Shown here one piece after another: positions 45,383 through 53,618 of a stretch of DNA of 54,568 bases. The stretch is taken from assembly GCF_000308815.1 (NCBI RefSeq), contig NZ_BAFX01000142.1, forward strand, positions 1 to 54,568. Direction: 5' to 3'. The notes under the pieces are model-generated. The model ran no database searches, had not been told where the DNA came from, and saw only the letters and a program-made list of their open reading frames with translations. Position 1 is the first letter of the stretch, and the number at the start of each line of letters is the position of its first letter. This DNA comes from Nocardia concava NBRC 100430. GTDB lineage: Bacteria; Actinomycetota; Actinomycetes; Mycobacteriales; Mycobacteriaceae. A program made the position numbers and the translations under genes.

Positions 45383-46543
45383 ATGCGTGCGGCCGTGGTC
45401 AGCAAGGGCGAATTCCGGGTCGAGGACCTGCCGACCCCCGTGCCGGGGCCGGGACAAGTGCTGATCAGCGTGACCCGCTGCGGCATCTGCGGATCCGACC
45501 TGCACGCGCGCGTGCACTGCGACGAAATGGCCGAGCTGGCCGCCGCCACCGGCTACGACCGCTTCATGCGCTCGGATCAGCGGGTGGTGATGGGGCACGA
45601 ATTCACCGGGGAGATCACCGAATACGGTCCCGGCACCCGGCGGCGCTGGCAGCCCGGCACACCCGTGGTGGCGCTGCCCGTCCTGCGCACCGGCCGCCAA
45701 CCCGAACTGACGGGCCTGTCCGTGCACGCGCCCGGCGGCTACGCCGAACAGGTCCTGGTGCAGGAGCCGATGACCTTCGAGGTCCCCAACGGCCTCTCCC
45801 CCGATCGCGCCGCGCTCACCGAACCCATGGCGGTGGCCTGGCACGCGGTCCGCAAGAGCCGGATCACCAAGGGGCAGACCGCTTTCGTCATCGGCTGCGG
45901 GCCGATCGGGCTCGCGGTGATCGCCATGCTGAAGGCGGCGGGCGTGCGCACGGTGGTCGCCAGCGACTTCTCACCGCGCCGCCGCGAGCTGGCGGGGCAG
46001 TGCGGGGCGGATGTCGTGGTCGATCCGGGGACCGAATCACCTTGGGAAGCAACGCCGAAGAAGCCGCGGATCAATGGCGCGGCCGACTTCCTCAATCTGG
46101 GTTTCGACGCGATGGAACGCCTGCGCCGGATCCCCAACATCCCGTGGTGGTACCTCTTCCGCGCGGCCCACACCCTCAACCGCGGCCCCGCCGGCCCGGT
46201 CGTCTTCGAATGTGTCGGCGTCCCCGGCATCATCGACCAGATCCTCACCGCCGCACCCCCGATGACCCGGGTGATCGTGGTCGGGGTGTGCATGCAGCAA
46301 GACGCGTTCCACCCCGCCACCGCCATCAACAAGGAAATCGAGATCCGCTTCGTCCTCGGCTACGACCCGGGCGAATTCCGCGACACACTGCACATGATCG
46401 CCGACGGCAAGGTGGATCCGTCGCCGTTGATCACCGGCACCGTCGGACTCGACGGCATCGACACCGCCTTCACCACCCTCGCCTCACCCGACCACCACGC
46501 GAAGATCCTCGTCGATCCGCGCAGTGACCGGGTGACGCCGTGA
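45383..46543 (+). CDS. Zinc-type alcohol dehydrogenase/threonine dehydrogenase-like
   Basis: A 386-residue MDR enzyme with catalytic-zinc ligands in CGICGSDLH and GHEFTG. The structural-zinc cysteine lobe is missing, and a 25-residue insertion occurs before GHE (RVHCDEMAELAAATGYDRFMRSDQRVVM). The Rossmann motif is VIGCGPIGLAVIAML near residue 170. ATG at 45383 follows GGGAGA. It is likely monocistronic; its stop is one base from the convergent iniC stop, so the two genes abut without space for a separate terminator. Confidence 0.9.
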   Translation: MRAAVVSKGEFRVEDLPTPVPGPGQVLISVTRCGICGSDLHARVHCDEMAELAAATGYDRFMRSDQRVVMGHEFTGEITEYGPGTRRRWQPGTPVVALPVLRTGRQPELTGLSVHAPGGYAEQVLVQEPMTFEVPNGLSPDRAALTEPMAVAWHAVRKSRITKGQTAFVIGCGPIGLAVIAMLKAAGVRTVVASDFSPRRRELAGQCGADVVVDPGTESPWEATPKKPRINGAADFLNLGFDAMERLRRIPNIPWWYLFRAAHTLNRGPAGPVVFECVGVPGIIDQILTAAPPMTRVIVVGVCMQQDAFHPATAINKEIEIRFVLGYDPGEFRDTLHMIADGKVDPSPLITGTVGLDGIDTAFTTLASPDHHAKILVDPRSDRVTP

Positions 46544-46544
46544 G

Positions 46545-48131
46545 CTAGGCATTCGGGCGCAGCGCGGGAAACGGTGTGGTCGGCGGCTCGTGGAGGGTAT
46601 CCAGGAGACCCTCCGCGCTGCGCGCCGCCGTAAGGCAGGCATTGGCGAAGAACTGATCGGCCAGCGGGTGCCGCGCCCGGGCCCGCCACTTCTGGACGGC
46701 GGCCAGCGACACCTCGCGCTGGGTGGCGATATCCGTGTGCGCGGCCAGTCCCAACCGCAACGTGGGTGCGACGCCCGTGCCGCCGATCAGGCGATGGAGT
46801 TCGGCGAGATCGTCTGCGGGGAGGGGTAATTCGTCGGTGCGGAGGTGGGCCAGCAGGCGGAGTTCGGCGAAGCCGTGGACGTCCGCGAGCAGGGTGCGCA
46901 CGCGGGGGAGCAGTGCGTCGGCGGTGGAACCGGGGTTGGCGGTGAGGATTCGGGCCAGGGCGGTGAGCGCCGAATGCGCCTTCAATTCGTCTGCACGCTG
47001 GGCGAATTGGACGTCGAGAACGGTGCGCAGTTCCTCGAGGCCGCTGCGTTCGGAGAGCTCGGCGGCCAGCGCCTGGGCGCCGCGCACCCCCAGGCGGATC
47101 AGGGTGACGGCCAGGCGGATGCCGAACAGGCCGAAGCGGGCCGCCAGGTGGGCGCGCAGTTCGGCGGGCACCGGGAGCGGCAGGTCCGGCTGGGCGAAGC
47201 GGTCGGCGGAGAGCAGGGCGGCGGTCAACTCGTCCACCGGGATGGCGGCCAGCGCCTCGAAGGCGTCGTATTCGCGCTGCCGCAGGGTGGCGGCCGCGAA
47301 GGCGAGCAGGCCCGCCACCGGAATCACGGACTGGCACAGGCCGGTTCGCTCCAGTTCGGTCGCGAAGCGGGCGGCCACATCGCGCGCCGAGTGCAGGGCG
47401 TCGATGCGCCCGGCCCCGATCTCGTCGGCCCGCGATACCACCCCGATCACCCCGAGCGGACCCGAGAAGTTCTGCGGCACAACGGCACTCCCGCCGGAAC
47501 CGGCGCCGATGCGCTCGAGGAAGTCGACATCGGCGGCGTCGAGGCGGCGCAACAGATAGAGGACGGCGTCGGCGGGCGGCAGTACCGGTCCCGGACCGCC
47601 GGGGGTGAGCAGCCGCGACGTGCGCGCCGACACCTCCTTCGACAGCGACGAGATGCCGGGCGTATCGATGATCGTGGTCTGGGTCAGCTCCGCCGACGGC
47701 CACTCCACCGCCAGCCGATCCACCTCGCGCGGCGTCGGCGAATCCCAGCGCAGCGCCGACAGATCGAAGGTGAGCCCGTGCGCGCCCGGCAGCCCGTCGG
47801 CCCCGCGCCCGCGGCGCACCACCACATCGGCGCGCGCCCCGTCCGCGCTGTACGCGGTCACCCGCGGCGCGCTCCCGTTGCGATACCAGGTGACCAGTCG
47901 CGTGCACTCGGTCGCGTCGGTGGGCGCGATGTCCTGGCCCACCAGCGCGTTCAGCAGCGTCGACTTACCCGCCTTGAGCTGCCCCGCCAAGGCCACCCGC
48001 AACGGCTCGTCCAGCCGCCGCGCACATTCCTCCAACTGCTCGCGCACCCGCGGCCGTTCCCCCAGCGCCCGCCGCGCCGCCGCCACCAGCCCGCGCGTCT
48101 CCGGCACCACGCCGTAGCCGATACCGCTCAC
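46545..48131 (-). CDS. iniC: IniC-like dynamin-family GTPase
   Basis: A 528-residue dynamin-like protein. The G1 loop is at residues 50-57 (GQLKAGKS), G3 is IIDTPG near 168, and the G4 equivalent VSRADEIGAGRIDAL is conserved with M. tuberculosis IniC (Rv0343). The C-terminal helical domain ends in PTTPFPALRPNA. IniC belongs to the isoniazid- and ethambutol-induced iniBAC operon; the Ini dynamins are thought to remodel or protect the membrane. GTG at 48131 has GGAGGT five bases upstream. It is the last gene of the iniBAC-like cluster, 239 bases after iniA. Confidence 0.88.
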   Translation of the reverse strand: MSGIGYGVVPETRGLVAAARRALGERPRVREQLEECARRLDEPLRVALAGQLKAGKSTLLNALVGQDIAPTDATECTRLVTWYRNGSAPRVTAYSADGARADVVVRRGRGADGLPGAHGLTFDLSALRWDSPTPREVDRLAVEWPSAELTQTTIIDTPGISSLSKEVSARTSRLLTPGGPGPVLPPADAVLYLLRRLDAADVDFLERIGAGSGGSAVVPQNFSGPLGVIGVVSRADEIGAGRIDALHSARDVAARFATELERTGLCQSVIPVAGLLAFAAATLRQREYDAFEALAAIPVDELTAALLSADRFAQPDLPLPVPAELRAHLAARFGLFGIRLAVTLIRLGVRGAQALAAELSERSGLEELRTVLDVQFAQRADELKAHSALTALARILTANPGSTADALLPRVRTLLADVHGFAELRLLAHLRTDELPLPADDLAELHRLIGGTGVAPTLRLGLAAHTDIATQREVSLAAVQKWRARARHPLADQFFANACLTAARSAEGLLDTLHEPPTTPFPALRPNA

Positions 48132-48370
48132 TCCGCACCTCCACGCATCGCCTGGCATTCGCCGCGACGCGCCGAATCGTTATCAGCTCCGCGCGACCCT
48201 CACAGCCGACTCCCAGTTCCGAGCTGCGGGCCACGCCCCCGCGAATCCGGCCGCCACCCGCTGATCTTGCCCGGACCGAGCCGAATTCACGGGCACCGGC
48301 CCGGCGCGCCGAAACGCCGGCGGATCGACGAGCGCGGGTGGGGCGAGGACGACGGGCGGGCCGACCTCGA
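48132..48370. other. Spacer between iniA and iniC
   Basis: A 239-base gap with no credible gene or promoter; minus-strand open frames across it lack family resemblance and ribosome sites. It is unusually long for an operon and may hold an internal promoter for iniC. Confidence 0.5.
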
Positions 48371-50215
48371 TCAGCCGACGGCGGGCGGGAGCTGGGGCGG
48401 ACCCGGGGCCGGAGACTCGGGGCCGAGGAGGGCATTGGCGTGGTGACGGAGTTCGGCCACCACGCGGAGGCGACGGTCCAGTTCGGTGGCGCGTTCGGTG
48501 CGGCGGGCCGATTCGAGGTTGGCGGCCTCCTGGGCGGCGCGCAGGGATTCGTCGATGGAGCGGAGGGTGCGGTCGGCGATGGCGGTGAAGTGGTCGCGCA
48601 GCAGGCGGTGGATGCGGTGCAGGCGGTCCTTGGTCTCCTTGCCGGCGTGGAAGGCGATGTCGTCGAGATAGCGGCGCACCGCCAGCTTGGCGTCGGCGCG
48701 GCGCTTGGCCAGGCGGGCCTTCTTGTCGTCGCTGAAGGCCTTGCCGCCCAGCAGGACTCCCGCGCCTAGGGACAGCGGGTTGATCAGGGCCATTCCGGCC
48801 ATCGTGCCCGCCATGCCCGCCATGATCACGCCGCCGTAGGAGCCGCGCACGCCCACCAGCAGCTTGTGGCTCAGGCCCAGATCGGGTTCCAGGTCGGCGA
48901 GGGTGCAGGAGGCGGTGCGGGAACGGCCGTCGAGGGTGTCGCGGACCTCGGGGAGATCCACCGCGCCCAGCTCGGTGAAATGGGTGGCGACCCGTTCGGC
49001 CAGGCGCACCGCGCGGGTGCCGGTCCACACCAGATTGTCGCCGACCGCGGAACCCACGGTGGCCGTGAGCCATTCGTCCATGCTGTCCCAGTGGCGGCCG
49101 GGATCGTGCTCATCGATCCAGTCCTCGGCGGTGCGGGCGATATCGCGCAGGCGGTCGCGCAGATCGTGGTCGATGTCCCCGGCCAGGTCGGTGATGCCGT
49201 CGCCCAGGGTCTGCTGCCAGGTCGCGGTGTGGCGATGCAGCTTCTCGGCCTCGGCGCGGGCGACATGCAGCTCCCGGATGGCGGCCGCACCCCGCGCCGG
49301 ATCGCGCAGCGTCACCAGTTCGCTCCCCAGCGCCAGGGCCAGATGTTCGGCGGCGGAGGCGACGTCGAGGGCGACCGCGCGCTGCAGGGCGGCCTGATCG
49401 CGGGCCACCACCTGTTCGCGCAGGAACTGGAACACCAGCCCGAAACCGGATTCCCGGCCCAGGCCCTCGTCCCGCAGCCGCATGGCGTGGGCGCGCAGGA
49501 CCGCCGAGACCGGCAGCATCGGCAGCTCCAGTTCGTTGGCGCGCAGATGCTTCCGGTTGGCCTCGAACACCTGCCGCCAGTGCGGATACAGGTCGATCTT
49601 GGTGACCAGCACCGCGACCGCCGGGCACAGGGCCCGCACCTGACGCAGGAAATCCACCTCGGTCTCGGTGAGTTCGGTCGAGGCGTCGGTGAGCACGAGC
49701 ACCGCGTCCGCGGCCGGAGCCTGGCCGAGAATGGTTGTCGCACCGGTGTTTCCGTGCGCACCCAGCCCGGGTGTGTCGACCACGATGATGCCGTCGGCGA
49801 GCAGCCGGCTCGGGGCCTCGAGCTCCAGCCGCAGTACGGGCCGACCCTGCGGGCTACGACCGGTGACCCGGGGAATCGCCTCGAAAGGCAGTGGTTCCCG
49901 GGTGTTCTCACCGCCGTCGGCGCCGGCCGCGACCAGGGTGGCGCGCGGTTCGGCCCCGTAGGACAGCACGGTGGTCACCGCGGTGGCGGCATCATCGGCG
50001 ACCGGGCACACATCCAGATTGACGAGGGCGTTGACGAATCGGCTCTTGCCCTGATTCCCCAACCCGGCCACCATGATCCGCCGCCGCGGATCCCGCACCT
50101 TGCCCGCCACCGTCTCCAGCCGGGCGACCAGATCCCCGCGCTGCGCGGCCCGCGCCACCGCGATGGTCTCCGACACCATCGTCAACAGCGGATTCGCCGC
50201 CACCATGCTCGTCAC
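48371..50215 (-). CDS. iniA: IniA-like dynamin-family GTPase
   Basis: A 614-residue dynamin-like protein. The G1 loop is at 51-58 (GLGNQGKS), G3 is VVDTPGLGAHG near 148 and G4 is VTKIDLYPHWR near 208. A long helical stalk follows. Near residues 475-515 is a hydrophobic hairpin (RGSYGGVIMAGMAGTMAGMALINPLSLGAGVLLG) matching the membrane-insertion segment of M. tuberculosis IniA (Rv0342). IniA is needed for tolerance to isoniazid and ethambutol and can fuse or remodel membranes. GTG at 50215 is used; ATG at 50206 is an alternative. It lies 82 bases after iniB. Confidence 0.9.
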   Translation of the reverse strand: MTSMVAANPLLTMVSETIAVARAAQRGDLVARLETVAGKVRDPRRRIMVAGLGNQGKSRFVNALVNLDVCPVADDAATAVTTVLSYGAEPRATLVAAGADGGENTREPLPFEAIPRVTGRSPQGRPVLRLELEAPSRLLADGIIVVDTPGLGAHGNTGATTILGQAPAADAVLVLTDASTELTETEVDFLRQVRALCPAVAVLVTKIDLYPHWRQVFEANRKHLRANELELPMLPVSAVLRAHAMRLRDEGLGRESGFGLVFQFLREQVVARDQAALQRAVALDVASAAEHLALALGSELVTLRDPARGAAAIRELHVARAEAEKLHRHTATWQQTLGDGITDLAGDIDHDLRDRLRDIARTAEDWIDEHDPGRHWDSMDEWLTATVGSAVGDNLVWTGTRAVRLAERVATHFTELGAVDLPEVRDTLDGRSRTASCTLADLEPDLGLSHKLLVGVRGSYGGVIMAGMAGTMAGMALINPLSLGAGVLLGGKAFSDDKKARLAKRRADAKLAVRRYLDDIAFHAGKETKDRLHRIHRLLRDHFTAIADRTLRSIDESLRAAQEAANLESARRTERATELDRRLRVVAELRHHANALLGPESPAPGPPQLPPAVG

Positions 50216-50297
50216 GCCAACTCACCTGTTCCAGCCGTGCCTATTTCCGGAGAGATCGCGCTCACCGCGGCGATACCGCGGTGAGCGACCCCTCGAC

Positions 50298-51497
50298 CTA
50301 CGAGTGCAGGATGTCGCCGACGATGTCCCCGCCCACATGCGTCCCGAGCTGCGCCCCGGTGTGCGCCCCGCCGTCCGCGAACAGCGACGCATCCGGCCCC
50401 GCCGCATGCACCCCGCCCCCGAACGCCTGCGAAACATCCACTCCCGCCCAGGGATTGGCCCCGGCCCCGTGCAACCCGGCATCCACCGCGGTTCCCCCGT
50501 GCAGCCCGGTATCGAGGCCGCTTCCGACCTGCACGCCACCGGCTCCCTGGCCCGCCCCGGAAACCCCGGCATCCAGCCCGGTTCCGACACCGGCAACGGC
50601 ATTGCCGACCCCCGTGAGCCCGGCGTCCACACCGCTGTGCAGGCCGGTGTCCAGCCCCGCCCCCACCTGCGTGCCGACATTCGCCACACTCGAAAGCCCG
50701 GTCTCCAAACCACTTCCGACCTGGGCACCGAGGTCGGCGCCGGTGTGCAGGCCGGTATCGAGCCCGGTCCCTACCCCGGCACCCAGCTGAGTGCCGACGT
50801 TCCCGATGCCGGAAAGGCCTGTCTCCAAACCACTTCCGAGCTGAGCACCGAGATCGGTGCCGAGCTGAGCGCCGAGATCGGTGCCGAGGTGCGCTCCGAT
50901 ATCCGCGCCGGTGTTCAGTCCACCGTTGATTCCGGTCTGCAGGTCCGCGCCCACCGCGTTCGCGGCATCGACCGCGGCGGAAAGGTTTGTGCCGATACCG
51001 GTTTCGAGGCCCGCGCCGGCGTCGATCCCGCCGGTGAGGGCGGAGGTCAGGTCGGCGGCGGCCTGCGCGCCGAGTCCGGTGGACAGGCCCAGGTCCAGGC
51101 CGGTGCCGCCGTTCAGGACCACGCCGGTGGCGGCGGTGGTGCCGAGGTTGACGCCCACCGTGTCGCCGAGGGCGACCGATCCGTTGGCGCCGACCCCGCC
51201 GTTCACCCCGGCGCCGACCCCGAGGCCGGTGTCGGCTGCCAGCCCGGCGGAGCCGCCCAGCCCGGTGTCGGCGCCGAGGCCCGCCCCGCCCGCCGCGATG
51301 ATCGCGGAAAGCTGCGAACCTCCCGCAACCAGCGCGGACTCGGCCACCATGGGCGCGACGGCCGCGATGTCCTCGGGGGTGACATTGTCCAAACCGGCCG
51401 CGACCAGGGCCGCGCCGGGATTGGTGCAATAGCTGACGGCGGCCTCGTGGTCGCGCAGCAGGTTGAGGATGAACTCGAGAATTGCGTTGGGGCTCAT
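50298..51497 (-). CDS. iniB: IniB-like Gly/Ala-rich repeat protein
   Basis: A 399-residue protein. The conserved N-terminal helical domain (about 1-65) reads AILEFILNLLRDHEAAVSYCTNPGAALVAAGLDNVTPEDIAAVAP and matches the IniB N-terminal domain. The rest is a Gly/Ala/Thr/Asp-rich low-complexity region with repeats of the type GSGLETGL and TGLHTGADLGAQV, two of which form a 40-residue tandem unit encoded by a 120-base DNA repeat. ATG at 51497 starts the protein. IniB is secreted or surface-associated in mycobacteria; its role is unknown. It is the first gene of iniB-iniA-iniC, divergent from the Hsp70-like gene. Confidence 0.9.
   Translation of the reverse strand: MSPNAILEFILNLLRDHEAAVSYCTNPGAALVAAGLDNVTPEDIAAVAPMVAESALVAGGSQLSAIIAAGGAGLGADTGLGGSAGLAADTGLGVGAGVNGGVGANGSVALGDTVGVNLGTTAATGVVLNGGTGLDLGLSTGLGAQAAADLTSALTGGIDAGAGLETGIGTNLSAAVDAANAVGADLQTGINGGLNTGADIGAHLGTDLGAQLGTDLGAQLGSGLETGLSGIGNVGTQLGAGVGTGLDTGLHTGADLGAQVGSGLETGLSSVANVGTQVGAGLDTGLHSGVDAGLTGVGNAVAGVGTGLDAGVSGAGQGAGGVQVGSGLDTGLHGGTAVDAGLHGAGANPWAGVDVSQAFGGGVHAAGPDASLFADGGAHTGAQLGTHVGGDIVGDILHS
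50641..50880 (-). repeat. 120-bp tandem repeat inside iniB
   Basis: Two similar 120-base units, 50641-50760 and 50761-50880, share a 19-base identical start (GTCTCCAAACCACTTCCGA at 50701 and 50821). They encode a 40-residue repeat including GSGLETGLS, NVGTQ and DTGL. A further 24-base tandem repeat lies at about 50850-50890. Such repeats are prone to copy-number change. Confidence 0.75.
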
Positions 51498-51814
51498 GGC
51501 GAATCAACTCCCTGGATGGGCGGGCCCCGCTGACCCGCGCTGCTCGATGTGCCTTTCACGTTAGGAAGCCCACGCGTTACGCATAACGGGGTGAACTCCC
51601 CCAACTCGGGCAACTCTCAGTTACGGGGGAAGGTGGACATTAGGGGAATTTCCCCATACCTGTCGGGGAATCGGTAACGACGACCCCCCAGCTACCGACA
51701 GGCTCGGTGGGCAGGCAGGCCCGAACCGAGGTTTTCGTACATATCGGATACAAGAGCTTTCGAGCAGCACGCGCTTCACCCACCGCGTGTTCTGGTTATG
51801 ACAGGGGAACTCGA
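51498..51814. promoter_or_regulatory. Divergent regulatory region between iniB and the Hsp70-like gene
   Basis: This 317-base gap has no gene but several symmetric sequences: CGTTA-CGCA-TAACG (51575-51588), GGGGAA-T-TTCCCC (51643-51655), and the long inverted repeat CCTGTCGG (51659-51666) with CCGACAGG (51695-51702). On the minus strand TAACGT with TTATGC 17 bases upstream could be the iniB promoter. The Hsp70-like gene has AGGGG at 51803-51807. In mycobacteria the iniB promoter is controlled by IniR and other factors. Confidence 0.6.
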
Positions 51815-53605
51815 ATGAGTCAGGGGCTGGCGCTCGGCATCACCGTCGGGTCGTCGAATACCGTTGCCGTGACGACTTCGGGGGGACAGCACAGAGCGCA
51901 TACGGGGCCGAGCGCGCCGGGCGCGGAGCCGGAGGTTCCCGAAGGTTTCCTGTCCCGGGTCGGGGATCCCGTGGACATTCGCATCGCTGACGGAACCGCT
52001 GTTCGCGCAGCGGATCTGGTGGCCGCGGCCATCGGCCGGGCGGTGGATCAGGCGGGCCCGGCGCAGGCCGTGGTCGCCTGCTATCCGGCATGGTGGTCAC
52101 AGCACACCGTCGAGACGCAGCGCACGGCGCTGACCGAGGCCGGGCTGGAGACCGTGGCCCTCGTTCCGGAGCCCACGGCCGCCATGCGCTGGCTGCAGGA
52201 GGTGCACGAGTCGAGCCACGACGGCGCGATGGTGGTGTACGACCTGGGCGCGACCGGTTTGACCGTTTCGGTGGCGCGCACGGGAGCCATGTCGGGACTG
52301 CTCGGCGAACCGGTACGTACCACTGGCGTGGCGGGCTCCGAATTCGATCTGCTGACAATGCGTTACGTGCTCGCCCATGCGGTCGGCGATAAGGATTTCG
52401 ATCCTTTCGACCCATTGGTGGAACAAGAATTGGCGGCGCTCCGCCAGCGCTGCAAAATTGCGAAGGAAACGCTCTCCACAAATACCGCCACCGTGGTTCC
52501 GGTGCGTTTGCCCGGATTCGGGCAAATGGACGTTCGACTTGTTCGCGACGATATCGAGGATGTGCTGCTCGGCCCACTGCTCGGCTCCACCGACCTGATT
52601 CGCGAGGCCCTGCGCCGCGCGGGCGTGGCCGCGGTCGATCTGGACGGCTTCCTGCTCACCGGCGGCGGCGCCGGCATCCCGCTGGTAACCGAGTTGCTGT
52701 CCACCGAATTCGGCATCCCGGTCGCGGCCGCCGCCGATCCGGCCCACCTGAGCGCGCACGGCGCGGCCCTGCTGGCCGCCGACCTGCTCGCCGACACCCT
52801 CGACACCGAGGCGCATCCGGCCATCGCGATCGGCGGCGCCGGCCACGCCGAGGCCGACGGCGGTCTCGCGCTGCCACCGCCGCGCACGGCCGCCGGTCTC
52901 CCGCAACGGATTCCGGCCGATGCCCCCGCCGCCTCGCTCGGCGCCGCAGCGGCGACGCCGCCCGGCACGCCCGGCGCGACAGCGGAACCCATTGCGCCCC
53001 CGCGTATCCCATCCCTGCCGGAGCTACCGGTCGAGGAATCCGGCGGCGGCTTCCGGCACTGGAAGCGCGTCGCGGTGATCGGCGCTGCCGCCCTCGCCGT
53101 GGCCGCCATCGCCACCGGCACCCTCGCCATGGGCACCGGCGACCAGTCGACGCCCGCGAATCCGGCCGGGCCGCAGTCCCCCTCGACCTCCGCGGCGGCC
53201 CTTCAGGCGCCCGCCCCGAACGGTGACGGCACGACCGCGGGCCAGCCCTCACCCGTGGCGGGCAGCCCGGTCATCGCCACCAAGGCCGCACAGCAGCCGG
53301 GCGCGGGCCAGCCCGGCAATCCGGCCGCCACCGTCGCCGCCCCCGGCCCGGCGGCCGCGGATCAGTCCGGCTCCCAGGCCGATACCCCTGCACCACAACA
53401 GAATCCGGCGCCACCGCAGTCGCCGCAGACCCAGCCGCCCGCCCAGGCTCCCCAGCCGCAGCCCCCGGCTCCCCAGCCCCAGACGCCGACGCCGGTTCCG
53501 GCGCCGGCGGCCCCCTCGCTCCCCGGAGCCCTGAACAACACCGTCGACGGCCTCGGCAACGCCATTCCCGCGGTGCCGCAAATCGTTCCGCATACCGGCG
53601 GCTGA
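51815..53605 (+). CDS. Membrane-anchored Hsp70-like ATPase-domain protein
   Basis: A 596-residue protein with an N-terminal actin/Hsp70-type nucleotide-binding domain (about 1-345). The phosphate-1 segment is degenerate (LALGITVGSSNTVAVTT), phosphate-2 reads YDLGATGLTVSVART and the adenosine motif LTGGGAGIPLVTELL. There is no substrate-binding domain. A membrane helix lies at about 417-440 (RVAVIGAAALAVAAIATGTLAMG). The last ~155 residues are Pro/Ala/Gln-rich and predicted outside the cell membrane. ATG at 51815 has AGGGG seven bases upstream. It lies between iniB (divergent) and an IniR-like ATPase gene 13 bases downstream, which suggests a role in envelope-stress signalling. Confidence 0.87.
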   Translation: MSQGLALGITVGSSNTVAVTTSGGQHRAHTGPSAPGAEPEVPEGFLSRVGDPVDIRIADGTAVRAADLVAAAIGRAVDQAGPAQAVVACYPAWWSQHTVETQRTALTEAGLETVALVPEPTAAMRWLQEVHESSHDGAMVVYDLGATGLTVSVARTGAMSGLLGEPVRTTGVAGSEFDLLTMRYVLAHAVGDKDFDPFDPLVEQELAALRQRCKIAKETLSTNTATVVPVRLPGFGQMDVRLVRDDIEDVLLGPLLGSTDLIREALRRAGVAAVDLDGFLLTGGGAGIPLVTELLSTEFGIPVAAAADPAHLSAHGAALLAADLLADTLDTEAHPAIAIGGAGHAEADGGLALPPPRTAAGLPQRIPADAPAASLGAAAATPPGTPGATAEPIAPPRIPSLPELPVEESGGGFRHWKRVAVIGAAALAVAAIATGTLAMGTGDQSTPANPAGPQSPSTSAAALQAPAPNGDGTTAGQPSPVAGSPVIATKAAQQPGAGQPGNPAATVAAPGPAAADQSGSQADTPAPQQNPAPPQSPQTQPPAQAPQPQPPAPQPQTPTPVPAPAAPSLPGALNNTVDGLGNAIPAVPQIVPHTGG

Positions 53606-53618
53606 GAGTTGGTTCTTC

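Noticed and set aside
48132..48370. Possible frameshifted extension joining iniA and iniC
   Set aside because: Both proteins have complete domains and normal ends compared with M. tuberculosis IniA and IniC; the spacer encodes nothing recognisable.
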